Source: Manihot esculenta (lineage: Eukaryota; Streptophyta; Magnoliopsida; Malpighiales; Euphorbiaceae). Taken from it: a stretch of 64,000 nt of DNA. The position numbers and the translations under genes are program-made. Positions 26,290-38,600 of the stretch are shown piece by piece; the stretch's first letter is position 1; each line of letters starts with the position of its first letter. The notes beneath the pieces are model-generated. The model was not told where the DNA came from. It was given only the letters and a program-made list of their open reading frames with translations, and searched no databases. Where the stretch lies: positions 31,104,020 to 31,168,019 of the forward strand of contig NC_035170.2 of assembly GCF_001659605.2 (NCBI RefSeq), given 5' to 3'.

Positions 26290-28530
26290 ATGTGCGGTGG
26301 TCCGGACAGATCATCAAAATCATCTGCTCCATCTCCATCTACTGTAGAAATCACAGCTAACACAAAAGATATGAATCATCTAACTGTTGAAACGGGAGAT
26401 TCTTTTTGCAATTTACTTGAGCTTGCGGCTAACAATGATGTTGAAGGTTTTAAGCAATTAATAGAGCGGGATGCTTCCTCGACTAATGAGGTTGGGTACT
26501 GGTATGGTCGCCAAAAGGGATCAAAGAATGTTGTTCTTGACCACAGGACTCCCCTAATGGTTGCTGCTACTTATGGCAGTATTGATGTTATCAAGTTTTT
26601 ACTTACTGATACAGATGCTGATGTTAATCTCTCATGTGGGATGGATAAAACCACTGCACTTCATTGTGCTGCTTCTGGTGGATCTCTTAATGCTGTTGAA
26701 GTGGTTAAACTGCTTTTATCTGCAGGTGCATATGTGAATTGCCTCGATGCCAATGGCTATCGCCCTGTTGATGTTATTGTTGTTCCGCCAAAGCTGCATA
26801 GCATGAGGGATGCCCTCAAAGAGCTTCTCTCAAACAGCATTTCTAATGGTTCATTAGGGGAGCGCAATTGTAATGGGTCCGTTGGTGAGAACACTTCTAA
26901 TGGTTCCGTGGGCGAGTGCAATTTACGGGTGTCAATAAGTACCTCTAATACTAGCTCACCAACCCTTTCTTCATCCCCGGAAAATGGCTCAATGTCTTCT
27001 CCTGTGTTGGGGTCTTCTCCGATGTCCTCAAAGTACAATGATTTGCCAATAAATACATCTGAGAAGAAAGAATATCCAATTGATCCATCACTCCCAGACA
27101 TCAAGAACAGCATCTATGCAACAGATGAGTTTCGCATGTACTCATTCAAGATCCGCCCATGTTCTAGGGCATATTCTCATGACTGGACAGAGTGCCCTTT
27201 CGTTCACCCAGGAGAGAATGCACGTAGAAGAGACCCACGGAAGTTTCACTATAGTTGTGTGCCTTGCCCTGATTTCCGTAAAGGGGCCTGCAGGCGTGGG
27301 GACATGTGTGAGTATGCTCATGGGGTGTTTGAGTGTTGGTTGCACCCAGCTCAATACCGAACTCGACTTTGCAAAGATGGCACTTGTTGCAATAGACGTG
27401 TCTGCTTTTTTGCCCATACACCTGAAGAACTCAGGCCCTTGTATGTCTCTACAGGATCTGCTGTCCCTTCACCACGATCATCTGCATCTGCAGCCAGTGT
27501 CATGGACATGGCAGCTGCTTTGAGCCTTTTGCCTGCTTCTCCATCATCAGTCTCTGCCATGTCTCCTACCCCTTTTAACCAACCAATGTCCCCTACAGCA
27601 AGTATTTCACACTCATCTGCTGCATGGCCACAGCCAAATATACCGACACTACATCTTCCACTAAGCAACCTTCAATCAAGTCGCTTGAGATCATCCCTTA
27701 GTGCCCGAGATATCCCACCTGAGGATCTTAATTTGTTGCCTGATTTTGATGCCCAGCAACAGATTTTAAACGATTTAACTTGTTTTTCACTTTCTCGTAG
27801 CAATTCTGTATCTTTGAACCATTCTGGTCGGTCTAAAGCACTAACTCCATCAAATCTTGAAGAGCTTTTTTCTGCTGAAATCTCATCTCCCAGATATGCT
27901 GATCAAGCTGCTGCAGTTTTCTCCCCCTCACACAAATCAGCTGTTTTCAATCAGTTCCAGCAGCAGCAGAGCATGTTATCACCCATCAATACAAGTGTTT
28001 TCTCCCCAAAAAATGTTGAGCACCCTCTATTGCAGGCTTCATTTGGTGTTGGATCTCCTGGAAGGATGTCTCCAAGAAGTGTAGAGCCTATCTCTCCTAT
28101 GGGCTCTCGTCTCTCTGCATTTGCACAGCGGGAGAAGCAGAACCAACAACTTCGAAGCCTTAGTTCAAGGGATCTTGGATCAAACAATCCTGCAGTCTCC
28201 ATTGTTGGGTCTACAGTAAATTCTTGGACCAAGTGGGGTTCCCCAAATGGGAAATTGGATTGGTCTGTTAGTGGAAGAAATGATCTTGGTCAACTTCGAA
28301 GATCATCATCATTTGAGCTTGCTAACAATGGTGAGGAGCCTGACCTTTCATGGGTCCAGTCTCTGGTTAAGGAATCACCTCCTGAGATGATTAAGGAGAA
28401 GTATGGTGTACCTGTTTCTGGTGCAGCCTCAACTGGTGAGGGATTGAATCCTAGTTCTCAAATTGATTCTGTCTTAGAATCTTGGCTTGAGCAGATGCAG
28501 CTTGATCAGCAGCAACAGCTTGTAGTCTAG
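26290..28530 (+). CDS. Ankyrin-repeat and tandem CCCH zinc-finger protein (OXS2/C3H30/C3H56 type)
   Basis: A single uninterrupted 746-aa ORF. Two ankyrin repeats lie at about 84-155 ([20 protein letters not shown] and [11 protein letters not shown]). They are followed by the plant RR-TZF cassette: an Arg-rich leader ([19 protein letters not shown]), finger 1 C326-X7-C334-X5-C340-X3-H344 and finger 2 C361-X5-C367-X4-C372-X3-H376. Arabidopsis relatives (C3H30/OXS2, C3H56) shuttle between cytoplasm and nucleus and act in oxidative- and salt-stress responses. The C-terminal half is Ser/Pro/Gln-rich with blocks shared within the family ([27 protein letters not shown]). Residues 186-210 hold three imperfect NGS-Leu/Val-GE repeats. 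The start MCGGPD matches the family. An intron-free CDS with an intron in the leader is typical. Orthology to one Arabidopsis gene was not resolved. Confidence 0.93.
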   Translation: MCGGPDRSSKSSAPSPSTVEITANTKDMNHLTVETGDSFCNLLELAANNDVEGFKQLIERDASSTNEVGYWYGRQKGSKNVVLDHRTPLMVAATYGSIDVIKFLLTDTDADVNLSCGMDKTTALHCAASGGSLNAVEVVKLLLSAGAYVNCLDANGYRPVDVIVVPPKLHSMRDALKELLSNSISNGSLGERNCNGSVGENTSNGSVGECNLRVSISTSNTSSPTLSSSPENGSMSSPVLGSSPMSSKYNDLPINTSEKKEYPIDPSLPDIKNSIYATDEFRMYSFKIRPCSRAYSHDWTECPFVHPGENARRRDPRKFHYSCVPCPDFRKGACRRGDMCEYAHGVFECWLHPAQYRTRLCKDGTCCNRRVCFFAHTPEELRPLYVSTGSAVPSPRSSASAASVMDMAAALSLLPASPSSVSAMSPTPFNQPMSPTASISHSSAAWPQPNIPTLHLPLSNLQSSRLRSSLSARDIPPEDLNLLPDFDAQQQILNDLTCFSLSRSNSVSLNHSGRSKALTPSNLEELFSAEISSPRYADQAAAVFSPSHKSAVFNQFQQQQSMLSPINTSVFSPKNVEHPLLQASFGVGSPGRMSPRSVEPISPMGSRLSAFAQREKQNQQLRSLSSRDLGSNNPAVSIVGSTVNSWTKWGSPNGKLDWSVSGRNDLGQLRRSSSFELANNGEEPDLSWVQSLVKESPPEMIKEKYGVPVSGAASTGEGLNPSSQIDSVLESWLEQMQLDQQQQLVV

Positions 28531-30590
28531 TGAAAATGTTTCGATTTTACTGAATTGAGATAGGTTAAAGAATTTTCTTGAAGGTAAATAATTTTTTTGG
28601 CGGGTTTATGGCTAATGAGCAAGTGAAGTTGGGAAGATAACGGTAGTAGAAGGTGTGGGAAGAAAGGTGGAAGGTAAAGAATTGGCATAAAGTTTCCGGG
28701 AAATTATTCAATTTTTTTACCATTTGTTGTTTAAATCAAAGATTGGAAGGATGAAGCCTCTCTGGGTATGCTAATGAAACCCAGTCCAGGTTAGGTCTCT
28801 CTTCAATATTTCTGATTCTAGGATCAATTAATTACTGTTATTCCTTTTTCCAAAGGGAAGCTTTAGCTACCAGTTTCATCATGCAATGACACCATGAGTT
28901 GTATCTCTTGATAGTATATTATTTCTTCAATATTCCATTTTCTGGTTCAATTTACTTTTAAGAGAGGGTGAGAGGAGGGTAATTCTTTTAAAAGCTTTGA
29001 TGGATGATGTGTTACAGTGAGAATTCATTATGGTGGGGAGCAGATAGTGAGGAACCATTATGTTTTCTTTGATGATGTAAAACTGATATTTTAAGTTATT
29101 AAATTCTATGCCTTTTATTTTCAGTCTCATGGTTGCGTAATCTCTACGTTGTTTTTATAGACATTGCTTTGCCTTCGACTTTTCTCCTCTTTTGCTCCCC
29201 TGTGGATGATGTTGATTATTCAATTTTTTTTTTTAATTTTTGAGAAAGGAGCAGTACATGATGCGGTGGAACCCATTTACGGATGTTGATTAGTTAAGTG
29301 GATTGTCTTTGGGATTCTTTCGATCTTTATTTAGAAGATCATCAAATGTGAGATTGTGATGGATTTGGGTGAGGATATCTTTTTTTTTTTTTTCCTTTCA
29401 ATAAGAAACGTGGATCTTACTTTTTAGAGATGATGGAGCCTTTTTGGGAGAGGATGATGGTGTCAATTCTCCTTCATTGATGCCAACCAGTGACCCTAAA
29501 GTGGGTGGGTGGTTCTTTGAGGGAGATAGAGAAATGGATGCTGTCATTGTCAACTTTGTTTTTAATTGATGGTGAATTTGTGGGGGCATGTGTTAGGACT
29601 TCAGGGGGTAGTGCCTTCAATGGTGGGTTAAAAACTTAGGTTGCTTAAATTCAAAGTGGGTTTTGGGTCTAAAAGGTTCATCAATGTTATCATTACCCAA
29701 ATATAATTTGAGTGCAGATCAGGGCACCTTTAGGACAAGAAAGGTTCCTTTTATTGCCTAAAGCATCTTTAAATCCATATTTCTAAGCATCATTTTCAAG
29801 CATGCATGTGCTGGTGTGCAATATTCAATGCTCTTAACAGTGTTTCATTAAACAATTAGGTAAAGTACTCCTTGAATCCTTGGCAGGCTCTTACCTCATT
29901 GATTACTATTTTTCTTAGTCCTCTAAATGGCAGAGGTTTTCAGTCTAAATTGGCTTGCTCTTAGTTTATGCAACGCAACCTCATAGCTTGTTTGATTAGT
30001 TCCCAATTATTAGCTCCCTAGTGCCAAATGTTGCCAAAGGATCACAAGTTCCTCGGGATTAGAGTTTAGGGCTTGCAAGCCTTTGGAGGAGAAGATATTC
30101 TTTTTACATGTACAATTTGACTGGAAAGTCGAGCTTTGATGTTAAGGATGATTTTTAATTATAAATAAGAAAAAATTTTCGATTCTTGATTTTATTTTAT
30201 TTTTTTTGAAATGCGATTATCTTCTTGATTAACTATAGTGGTATACTTTTCTAGATAAAGGGGCGTTTGTGCAATTTGCCTTTTTTCCTGCTTTAATTCT
30301 TTCTTTATAAGCATGCAAGGCCTGCAACAGTTGTGTGTGCATTATGGACGAGTATTTAGTTTCTGGACTGTTGCATGCAAATATAAACTATGCCTAGTCG
30401 CCATTTGTGTGAGAATCCATAATAGAAAAAGCATGCAAGGAACTGCAGAAAGCAGAGTGTATATATATATATATAGTTGTCCAGAAGACGAGATCAAAGC
30501 CAAAGCCACAGCCAAAAGGGAGAGACAACAAGAGGAGAGGCAAAAATGGGTAAGAGAAAATATGAGAGTTTATATTGGTCAGAATATTTC
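28531..30590. other. Space between two convergent genes
   Basis: It contains the 3' untranslated regions of the CCCH gene (left) and the FRD3-like gene (right, minus strand). ORFs here are short and without protein character. A short (AT)n run lies at about 30459-30474. Confidence 0.55.
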
Positions 30591-33500
30591 CTATGGCAAC
30601 AGTCGACCTTTGAGAAAACCCCATGGTCCAGTTCCAGTCCCCATTCTGCAAACATAGTAGCAGTTCTATTTCAATGATTATGCCAAAAAAAAACAAAGAA
30701 AAATTCTTAAATTAGCTATAGCATGTAAAATAAATATACCCTCAAATAATTTCATGTAAAAAGAAAAAAATTTCCCTCTAAAATTACCTTTCTCTTATTA
30801 AGTAAATATCTGAAACATCACTACTTTTTGCCTCTCTGTAGTTTCCTAAAGAGAGATTTTTCTCTGTAGAAGTTTTTCTGGGAGTAGAACTTCTGTTACT
30901 TTGCCGTAGTAAATCAGCCTCCCCTTACTCTGTCTAGGCTGGGGAGGCTCTTTTAAATTCATTTTACATTTAGTTTAAAATAATTAATTTAAATTATTTA
31001 ATAGTTTTATACTATTTTATATTTTTCTAGTGCATGTTAAGCATCCCACAATTTACTTCAAAGAAAGGGAAGAATTATACCTCCATACACCAGCAAATGT
31101 ACGTAGCCCCATAAAGATGGTTAGAGCAACCCATATTCCAACAAACCCACCAGTTTTAGAAAGAACAAAAATGGCTGCAATGCTTGCTATAGCCACAAGG
31201 ACCTGAAATACACAAGAAAATTTCCGTTGAAAAAAAAAAAGAAATTTTTGGACTGATTTGTAAAATGCCTCAAACTCATTCTGCTAATGTACTTACCATT
31301 GAATATGCAGAATATGCAAAATCAGATGCTCCAAAGTTCACACCATCAAAAACAAAGGCTATCGAGTTGATAGGTTGTGTAGCTGCAACAAACTGATGGA
31401 TAGATTGATACCCAAAAACAGAATTATCAGCTTTAGCTCATTAGTACTGCAATCGTATTTAGATTTTTAATGACTCGGGTCTGAGTCTTAGTTGAAGCCA
31501 AATGAAATATTTACCGGAATGCCTATGCTTATAATGTGAAGAACATTAGGATCTTTTGAAAAAATTCCATCCCCAAAATGCAAACCTACTCCAACAACAA
31601 CAGCTAGCCCCAGGCCAAGAACAAAACTCATCTGCAGAACAAAGAAGATTAAGGTTCTGAATTTTTTTAGCAGAAATTGAGAATTCAGATGATGTTAGTA
31701 GTGTTCATTGGCATACCTGCAGAACCCTAGTTGCCGCAGTTGTTGCCTTCTGGTAGTCCTTCTCAGCAAATGCACAGGCAATGATTGCCTGAAAGAATGA
31801 TAAAAAAGAAGCACACATTTCAGTTCAAGTCAAAACCAATGGGCTTTATCTGAGTGGTAATGAAATCTTTTACTGGGTTTCAGGTCTCGAGTTCCAGTTT
31901 CAGTTTGAGCGGATTGTACAAAGAAAAAAAGAATGAAAATTGAAGCTTACCTGTCCAGCAACAGCCAAGCCATCTGCAAGAAGTGATGAGGTCAACCAGA
32001 CCTGTAAGCAGACTTGAAAAGCAGCCATTGGTGTCGAACCGAGCCTTGCTGCCCTTGATGCTGCTAAGGTTACACAGATAGTAGCAGCTATAACTCTAGC
32101 CAACAATAGGAAACCTTAAATCCCGGCAGAAAAATGAAGTTAAAAATAGTGATAAGATAACCTTGAACATTAACAAAAATCAAAAGTACTCCTTACCATT
32201 TTTGAGAAACCGACCAAATTGTAAATCTTTAAGACTTGGTGGTAAGAGATCAACTTTTTTCATTAACCTCCACAGGAGAATAAGTGAAATCAAGTACCTA
32301 GAAAACCAAGAAAGATTACTCAGAACAAGATAATTTAGTTTACTAATTAAAGTCAAATCGGACAATATTGAAGATGATATACTTACTGGGAAAGAACATG
32401 TGCAATGGCTGCACCGCTGACCCCCAACCGGCAGACGAAGATGAAAATCGGATCCAAAATGATGTTTGTTACATCTCCAGCAACTATTGCAGGAAGAATA
32501 AGTAAGATGAAATTTAAAGAGTTGAAATTCATGAATCTAAACTAGAAGAACAAAAAGAAAATGTAACGTCCCACCGCTTGGGACTGGATTCCCTCATCTG
32601 TTGGGAATGGAAAATGGAAATTTAATGAGCTACGTATATATATCCTTGATCCAACTAATAAAAAATGGGTTAATCATCTTGAGTAGGTGAAAAATGATCG
32701 ATAATTGGAGCTGACTCTATTCAATTCTTTTTTTTAATTTTTTTTGTTTTTTGTGCCAGACAAAATAATTTGTAAATAATTTTATTATACATGCTTGCGT
32801 TGTGAAAACTTTTATATGATTGAATTGCGAAAACTTCTAGATAAGTATTCTCTATTTGAATTGAGGTTTTTTTTTTGTTAAAAAATCTCTTTTTTGTTGT
32901 TACGAAACAATTAGAATTTAAGAAATTTCTAGAAAAATACGGAATTCTCCTAAATTTAAATCTATACGCTTTAAAAAGAAAATTTTGGAATATCAATCTC
33001 ATAAGTATCATGTTAAATCCCATCAATCGAATCACGTTTTTCAAGAAATAAGAGACATCTATGAGAAAAAGCTGAAAAAAATAAAAAGGTCTCTCACCAG
33101 TGGCATATAATGGAGTTTTTGTATCTTTAAATCCTCTGAAGACTCCTTGCATGGCTAAAGACAGAAGAACTGCAGGAGAACCTAGTGATCTTAATGTCAA
33201 ATACTTCCTTGCAGGAGTTAACATTGGGGAATTCTGTTCAATATTTCAAGAGATGAACTGTTATTTTCCTATTCAATAAAGAGCAGCAGAAAGCAGAATT
33301 AATAATAAGATCAAATTTTGATCAGAAACTTTATTTATGTCAATTTCCCATGCATGCAAATGAATAGATTGGAATCCACAGGTGCTTACAGATTTCACAC
33401 CCATGATATTGAGGAGAGGTTTTGCACAGAAAATGAGGAATATTGCCTGAACAAGACCAAGAATTCCTCCAACAATGAGTGCTGTTGAGGCTGAAGGAAT

Positions 33501-34435
33501 ATGTCTTCTTCCCTTCTTCTTATTGTTTGATTTTTCATTGACACCTTTGCCTTCAGTAAAAGTGGGAGACTTGCATGTAGCTGCTGAAGAAAACATCAAA
33601 CACTATCATTTTTTTTTTTCCCTTAATGGAGAGAATGAGCTTGAAAGAGAGAGGAAATACCATCTTCTGGAATTGAATCTTTATTCTTTTCAGTGTCCGT
33701 TGCTGATCCTTTCTCCAAGTTCTCAAGCATGACATCTTCTTTCACTACAGAGGTTTTACCTGAATCCTTCTTTTCCAAGTTCTCCACCTCTTGTGGTTCT
33801 TTGCTCACCCTTTGAACAGTATCTTCCTCAGCAACAAATGAAGTAGTGATACTAACCAATGGGAATATGGTAACTTTTGATGCTTGATTGAAGATGGCAA
33901 TTGAAACTCCAACTGCGGCTATTTCCACAGGTCCTGTAAAGAAATAAAAAAATGAAAATCAGCTTTCACTTGGCAAATGCATTTAGAGATTTCTGTAGAG
34001 ACTCAGCACTCTTCTTCTGTAAAAAAAATGCAGATATTTCGCTGTAATTTTCTTGAAAACAGATATAAACTCAACGAAGGAGATGGAAATGGAAGCATAC
34101 CCAGATGGCCAATGAATGCAGTGTCAATCAGCGAAGCAATGGGATCAGCAGCTAAAGCCATAGCAGCAGGTACTGCAATCCTTAGTATCTCAGAACCAAG
34201 TTCATCCATCTTAAAAACAAGTCTGCAAAATAACCCACGTTAGCTTGTTCACAAAAACTAAGACATTGTGATCGAGTTTTAACTCATTGATATTGAAATT
34301 CGAGTTCTGCGTATGACATGAAAACGTCGAAAATATATGGAAAAAAGAGGGACTATACCTTGCATCTCTAAAGAAAACCAGGAGTGGCATCTTCCATTTT
34401 CTCTCAGTTTGCTGCAAAGCTCTATCCTCAGCCAT
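30591..34435 (-). CDS. FRD3: MATE-family citrate transporter, FRD3-like
   Basis: Multidrug and toxin extrusion family protein. FRD3-type members export citrate, into the xylem for iron movement or from root tips for aluminium tolerance. Thirteen exons, read on the minus strand: 34359-34435, 34101-34222, 33661-33933, 33390-33583, 33098-33233, 32387-32483, 32197-32297, 31951-32114, 31717-31788, 31515-31631, 31297-31392, 31081-31202, 30591-30645; 1626 nt, 541 aa (Arabidopsis FRD3 about 526). The family signature is clear: PAAMALAADPIASLIDTAF, NQASKVTIFPLVS, QGVFRGFKDTKTPLYAT, PMAAFQVCLQVWLTSSLLAD, and the tail MGTGTGPWGFLKGR on a 55-nt last exon. A charged loop at about 100-187 separates the second and third membrane spans, as in FRD3. 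It faces the CCCH gene tail to tail. FRD3 against DTX42 orthology was not settled. Confidence 0.92.
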
Positions 34436-35429
34436 GATACCAAATCAAGACCTCACTTGTTTCTTATGCAAATAACTGAATTTAGCTTGTGGGTGTGGCT
34501 TCAATTCTCACAAGTTAAATAATATCTGTAACCTGCAGAGTTCATGAATTGAATTAACATTGAACTCCATCAACAACCATGCAAGATTCATGCACATTAC
34601 AGATTTGATTTATCATTAGAACAATTGTGACAGAAATGAAAGAACACGACGTCAGGCCGTTTGCCAAATTGTTAGATTCTTGGCTTATAAACCTAACTCA
34701 GCAACAATCTCTTAAGTCACAACACATTATCAGCCCAGAAAACAAATAATGATCAAAAACCAAACTTGCTTTCAAGATTTTATCAGAAGGAAGATGCTCT
34801 AGAAAGGTTAAAGATGAAACAAAAGCTAATGCCAGTGGAGTAGCTCATGGAGATTTAAAGTATGAGTTTGTATGCTTTTTGCCTTAATCTTGGGCTAAAT
34901 ATAGTTGAACTTCCCTGGTTGTTCTATAGATGGAAACACATGTTAAAGGAAGTATGAGTTTGTAGAGTTTGATAGTTCTGCAAAGATCATTTCGAACTTT
35001 TATCTTTGCAACATAAACTTCATGGTCAAATAAGCTGGTCTATAGCTCAACAAATTTTCTTAAATATGGTGATGTTCAGATGTTTTCTTAATATTTTAAT
35101 TAGTCTGGCCACAAAGCTCGCCTGTAAACTCACAAGAGAGTCATTTAATTACTAAAATAATGCAGAAAACAGAAATCAAGCATAATGATTTGTTTTATTT
35201 TACTAGAAAACTTGAAGAAAATCAAATTTATTGGAAAATGTGACTCATGTTCACTTCATGCACAAACCTTCCTCAGTTCTTTGTCTCCCCAGCTAACAAT
35301 GGGACAAGATGCCACAATAAGGTCACGTATAAACATACACGTATCCTCATTTCTACGTTACAGATATTCACTATAATTATTTAATCAGTTTAGCTTAATT
35401 GTACTAGAGTTGTAATTGGTCGTAATGCG

Positions 35430-35760
35430 AAACAATTAACCATAAACTATTTGCTCTAATTTTTGTTGATATTTATCATAAACTCACGATAACTTTTTAA
35501 AAATTAAATTTTAAAACGCACGACTTTCAAAAATATTATCAGAGCCATAAATCTGTCACAAAATTCAAGTGAAAATTTCATCATTTAAGAGTTAATTTTA
35601 CATTTTATTATATTATGATTTTAACTATTATAAATAGGTATTTTCTTAACCGTCGAAGTATTTTTTAATTTTTAAGAGTTTAATAAGAGATTTTGAATTT
35701 TAATTTTTTCTTTTTTAAATTTTATTTTAGGCAAATATTATTGATTAAAACTTTTATAGA
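35430..35760 (+). repeat. LTR-like repeat, copy 1
   Basis: Aligns by eye with 38215-38600 over about 300 bases: shared blocks include CTAATTTTTG, ATAACTTTTTAAAA, TCAATTTTAC-type segments, a TATAAATAG box and GGTTAAAACTTT-like sequence. Order and direction are the same. The TATA box in the middle suggests the promoter part of a long terminal repeat. Confidence 0.4.
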
Positions 35761-36707
35761 GTTTAATCCGTCTTATTTTAAGTTGTAATTTTTATTGAGT
35801 TAGGGTTAAAATTCAATTTTTTTTTTTAAAAAAAGTTACTTTTACCTATAAATACAAGACAAAAACTGATATTTGCCAGAATATACTTACATTCATATAT
35901 CTTTATTCATTTTCAAACAAAATCTATAAGTAAAAAAAAAAAAAAATCCTTGGTATTTTGTTTAAGGAAGATTCGATGAGTCTCCTCCCCCAGATAAATA
36001 CTCAAATAGCAGGTAAAGTGAAGGTTTGCTTGCCTAAACTAACCTAAAGGAGCCAATAAGCTTTAATCAGTAATGATGGAATTAAATTAATAACTCTGAA
36101 ATCTTGAGTTTACGTTTCTTATTTAAATTAATAAAAACATAAAATATTATATATAGAAAATAACTTATATTTATAAAATATTTTTTTTAAAAAAAATTAT
36201 TTTTTATTATTAAATTTAATTTTAAAAATAAAATATACATCAAAGAACTAAATATACATACCAATATATTGATAATATTAACGAAATGAATATTATAAAT
36301 ATTAGTATATATAGCTAATGAAAATCATTGTACCTTCTGGAGAAAAGTAGCAAATATAGAGAGAGTCCTTCTCGATCTTTGCAGCAAACTTCAAAGCTTT
36401 TTTTTTTTTCCACCAACTTGATTGCATTTGCAGGCCAAATGCCAACCCTTGAGTTTCCTTTTATGGATACACTCCGTCTCCAATTTTCTTCAATTAATTA
36501 ATTAAAGTAAAAAAGAAAAAAGAAAAAGCTATAAATAAATATTGTTGTAAATTACATTGTCTAACTTTTTTGGTACAAAATATAAGTGGTTTTAGTAGGT
36601 GACACTAACATCCAAAGCTTCTAGCTCAGGTGGGCTACGTAGGATCTCCAACATTACTACCATATCCTTACCTATTATTACATTACCTAATTTTCTCATC
36701 TCTTCCC

Positions 36708-37440
36708 TTATATAGTTTTCATCACTCCTAGTTTTCATCATTCCTTATATACAATGATGACCATCAGACTTTTCCTAACCTAGACGAGGTCAGACTCAAA
36801 ATAAAAATGCTGGTCCAAAACTCACCAAGCTTTTTTTATAGATGAACCAGCCCACATGGAGCTCCCCGATTCGAAAATATGAACAGGCCGGACCAAATAC
36901 ACTCGCAGGCCCATCTTCTGAGAACTCAGCCTGATGACGTGACAGAAAGTAGGCAAGGCAGGCTTAGTCACTTTGCAGCTTTGCATCATTCCTTATATAG
37001 TTTTCATCATTCCTTATTACCGCCGGACTTTCCCTACCATGGATGAGGTCAGTTCCAAGATAAAAATGCTGGTCCAAAACCCATCAGACTTTTCTCATAG
37101 ATAATCAACCCACGTGGAGCACCCCGACCTGAAGATATGAAACAGGCCAAACCAGACACGCTCGCAGTCCTATTCTCCGATGACCTAACAAAAGGTAGGC
37201 AAGGCAGACACAGTCACTTTACAGCCCTGCCCGCATACGTGCTAAGAAGGAATTAAATGGCCACCTGGCGTGGAGCCTAGGGGCTCTGACGCGTCCGTAC
37301 ATACGGATATAAATGACAGAGACAGGTGGCGCTGCAGTAAAAAGGTCGTTAAACGTCACTAGCAGATAAATTGAAAAGGGATAAAAAGAGAGAAACGTCT
37401 TACTCTCCAAAAGAGCTTATACTCATACCGTAAATTCTAT
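36708..37440 (+). repeat. Tandemly duplicated, probably LTR-derived repeat
   Basis: Two direct copies of about 250 bases begin at about 36708-36731 and 36990-37000 (offset about 269). They share GTTTTCATCATTCCTTAT, ATAAAAATGCTGGTCCAAAA and GGTAGGCAAGGCAG-type blocks. The second copy runs on into a unique part (37225-37437) with GATATAAATGACAGAGACAGGT, which reappears in diverged form at 43940-44165. GC content is well above the flanks. Confidence 0.5.
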
Positions 37441-38214
37441 TTAATTTCAGAATATCATATAGTTTTCATCATTTTTCTCCTTTTGCCTTAGTGAACACAA
37501 GTTGGATAAGGCCTATGGCATCATAATAACAAGTGAGAAAAAAGGCAATTGTTTTTAGTTCATAGTGGTGTGTTTGGTGTTGTTGATGAGATAAGACTCC
37601 ACTACAACCTCATAGCTATAGCGTGAGAGAGAGAAAGAGAAAGAGAAGGTACACCATAGTACAATTGTCCATGTAACAACAATATTTTCATAAATTTGTA
37701 GGACCAAAAGATTTTCTTATTTGCAATTTGTTGATAAATTAATTCATTAAGGCTTAGTGCTATCTTCCCTTTGTTTAATCTCTCAAAACTTAAATATTAC
37801 AACATTCAATCAAACTCAAAAGTTTAGGCTTCTCTTTTCTTTTTAGATAACGAAAGATTATATTAAAATTATTTTGATAATAAAAAATTTAGCATAGAAT
37901 CCTCAACTAGATCTCCATCAATATCAATATAGAGAGAAACATGCCAAGTTAATAAAAATCCGCAAAAGATAATTACTAACTTTTAAATATCATGATTAAA
38001 TATTGTTTTTTGCGATTTTAAGGATGCTTTTCCTCATATCGATTTATATATATATTTAAGATAAATAAATTAGCTTAAAGTTTTTCTATTGATATAGAAC
38101 TCTAATTAATAATTTTTTTTAAAAAAATAATATAAAATTTTTGAATATTTCGTGTTATGGTAACATACTTTGGTTTTTGTGACACTGAACAATTAGTTTT
38201 AAATTCTTTGATAA

Positions 38215-38600
38215 ATTTGGATTGGACCTAATTTTTGCTGCCGATATCCGATAGAAACCCATAATAACTTTTTAAAAGGAAATTTTGAGACGTACCACTT
38301 TGAAAAGTATGATAAAAACCTCAGGTCTATCATAAAGTTAGAGGCAAAAATTCTACCATTTAGAGGGTCAATTTTACAATTTAATTATTTTTTTAGATAT
38401 TTTTATAATTTTACATATTAGAGTTTTTTTTATTATAAATAGCTTTTCTTTAATTATTTGAAACTCATTTTTCAATTTTTAAAAAATTTCAATAATACTT
38501 TTCGATTTCTAATCTATCATTTTCTTTTATATTATTTTAACCAAACAATATTGGTTAAAACTTTCGATAAAATCTAATGCCTCCTTTATTATTTTACATA
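38215..38600 (+). repeat. LTR-like repeat, copy 2
   Basis: The second copy of the 35430-35760 sequence, in the same orientation, clearly diverged and with small insertions. The TATAAATAG box is conserved near 38440. Confidence 0.4.

Noticed and set aside
26757..27668. Several minus-strand ORFs (up to 118 codons) across the CCCH gene
   Set aside because: They are antisense shadows of the plus-strand CDS, which has intact domain motifs.
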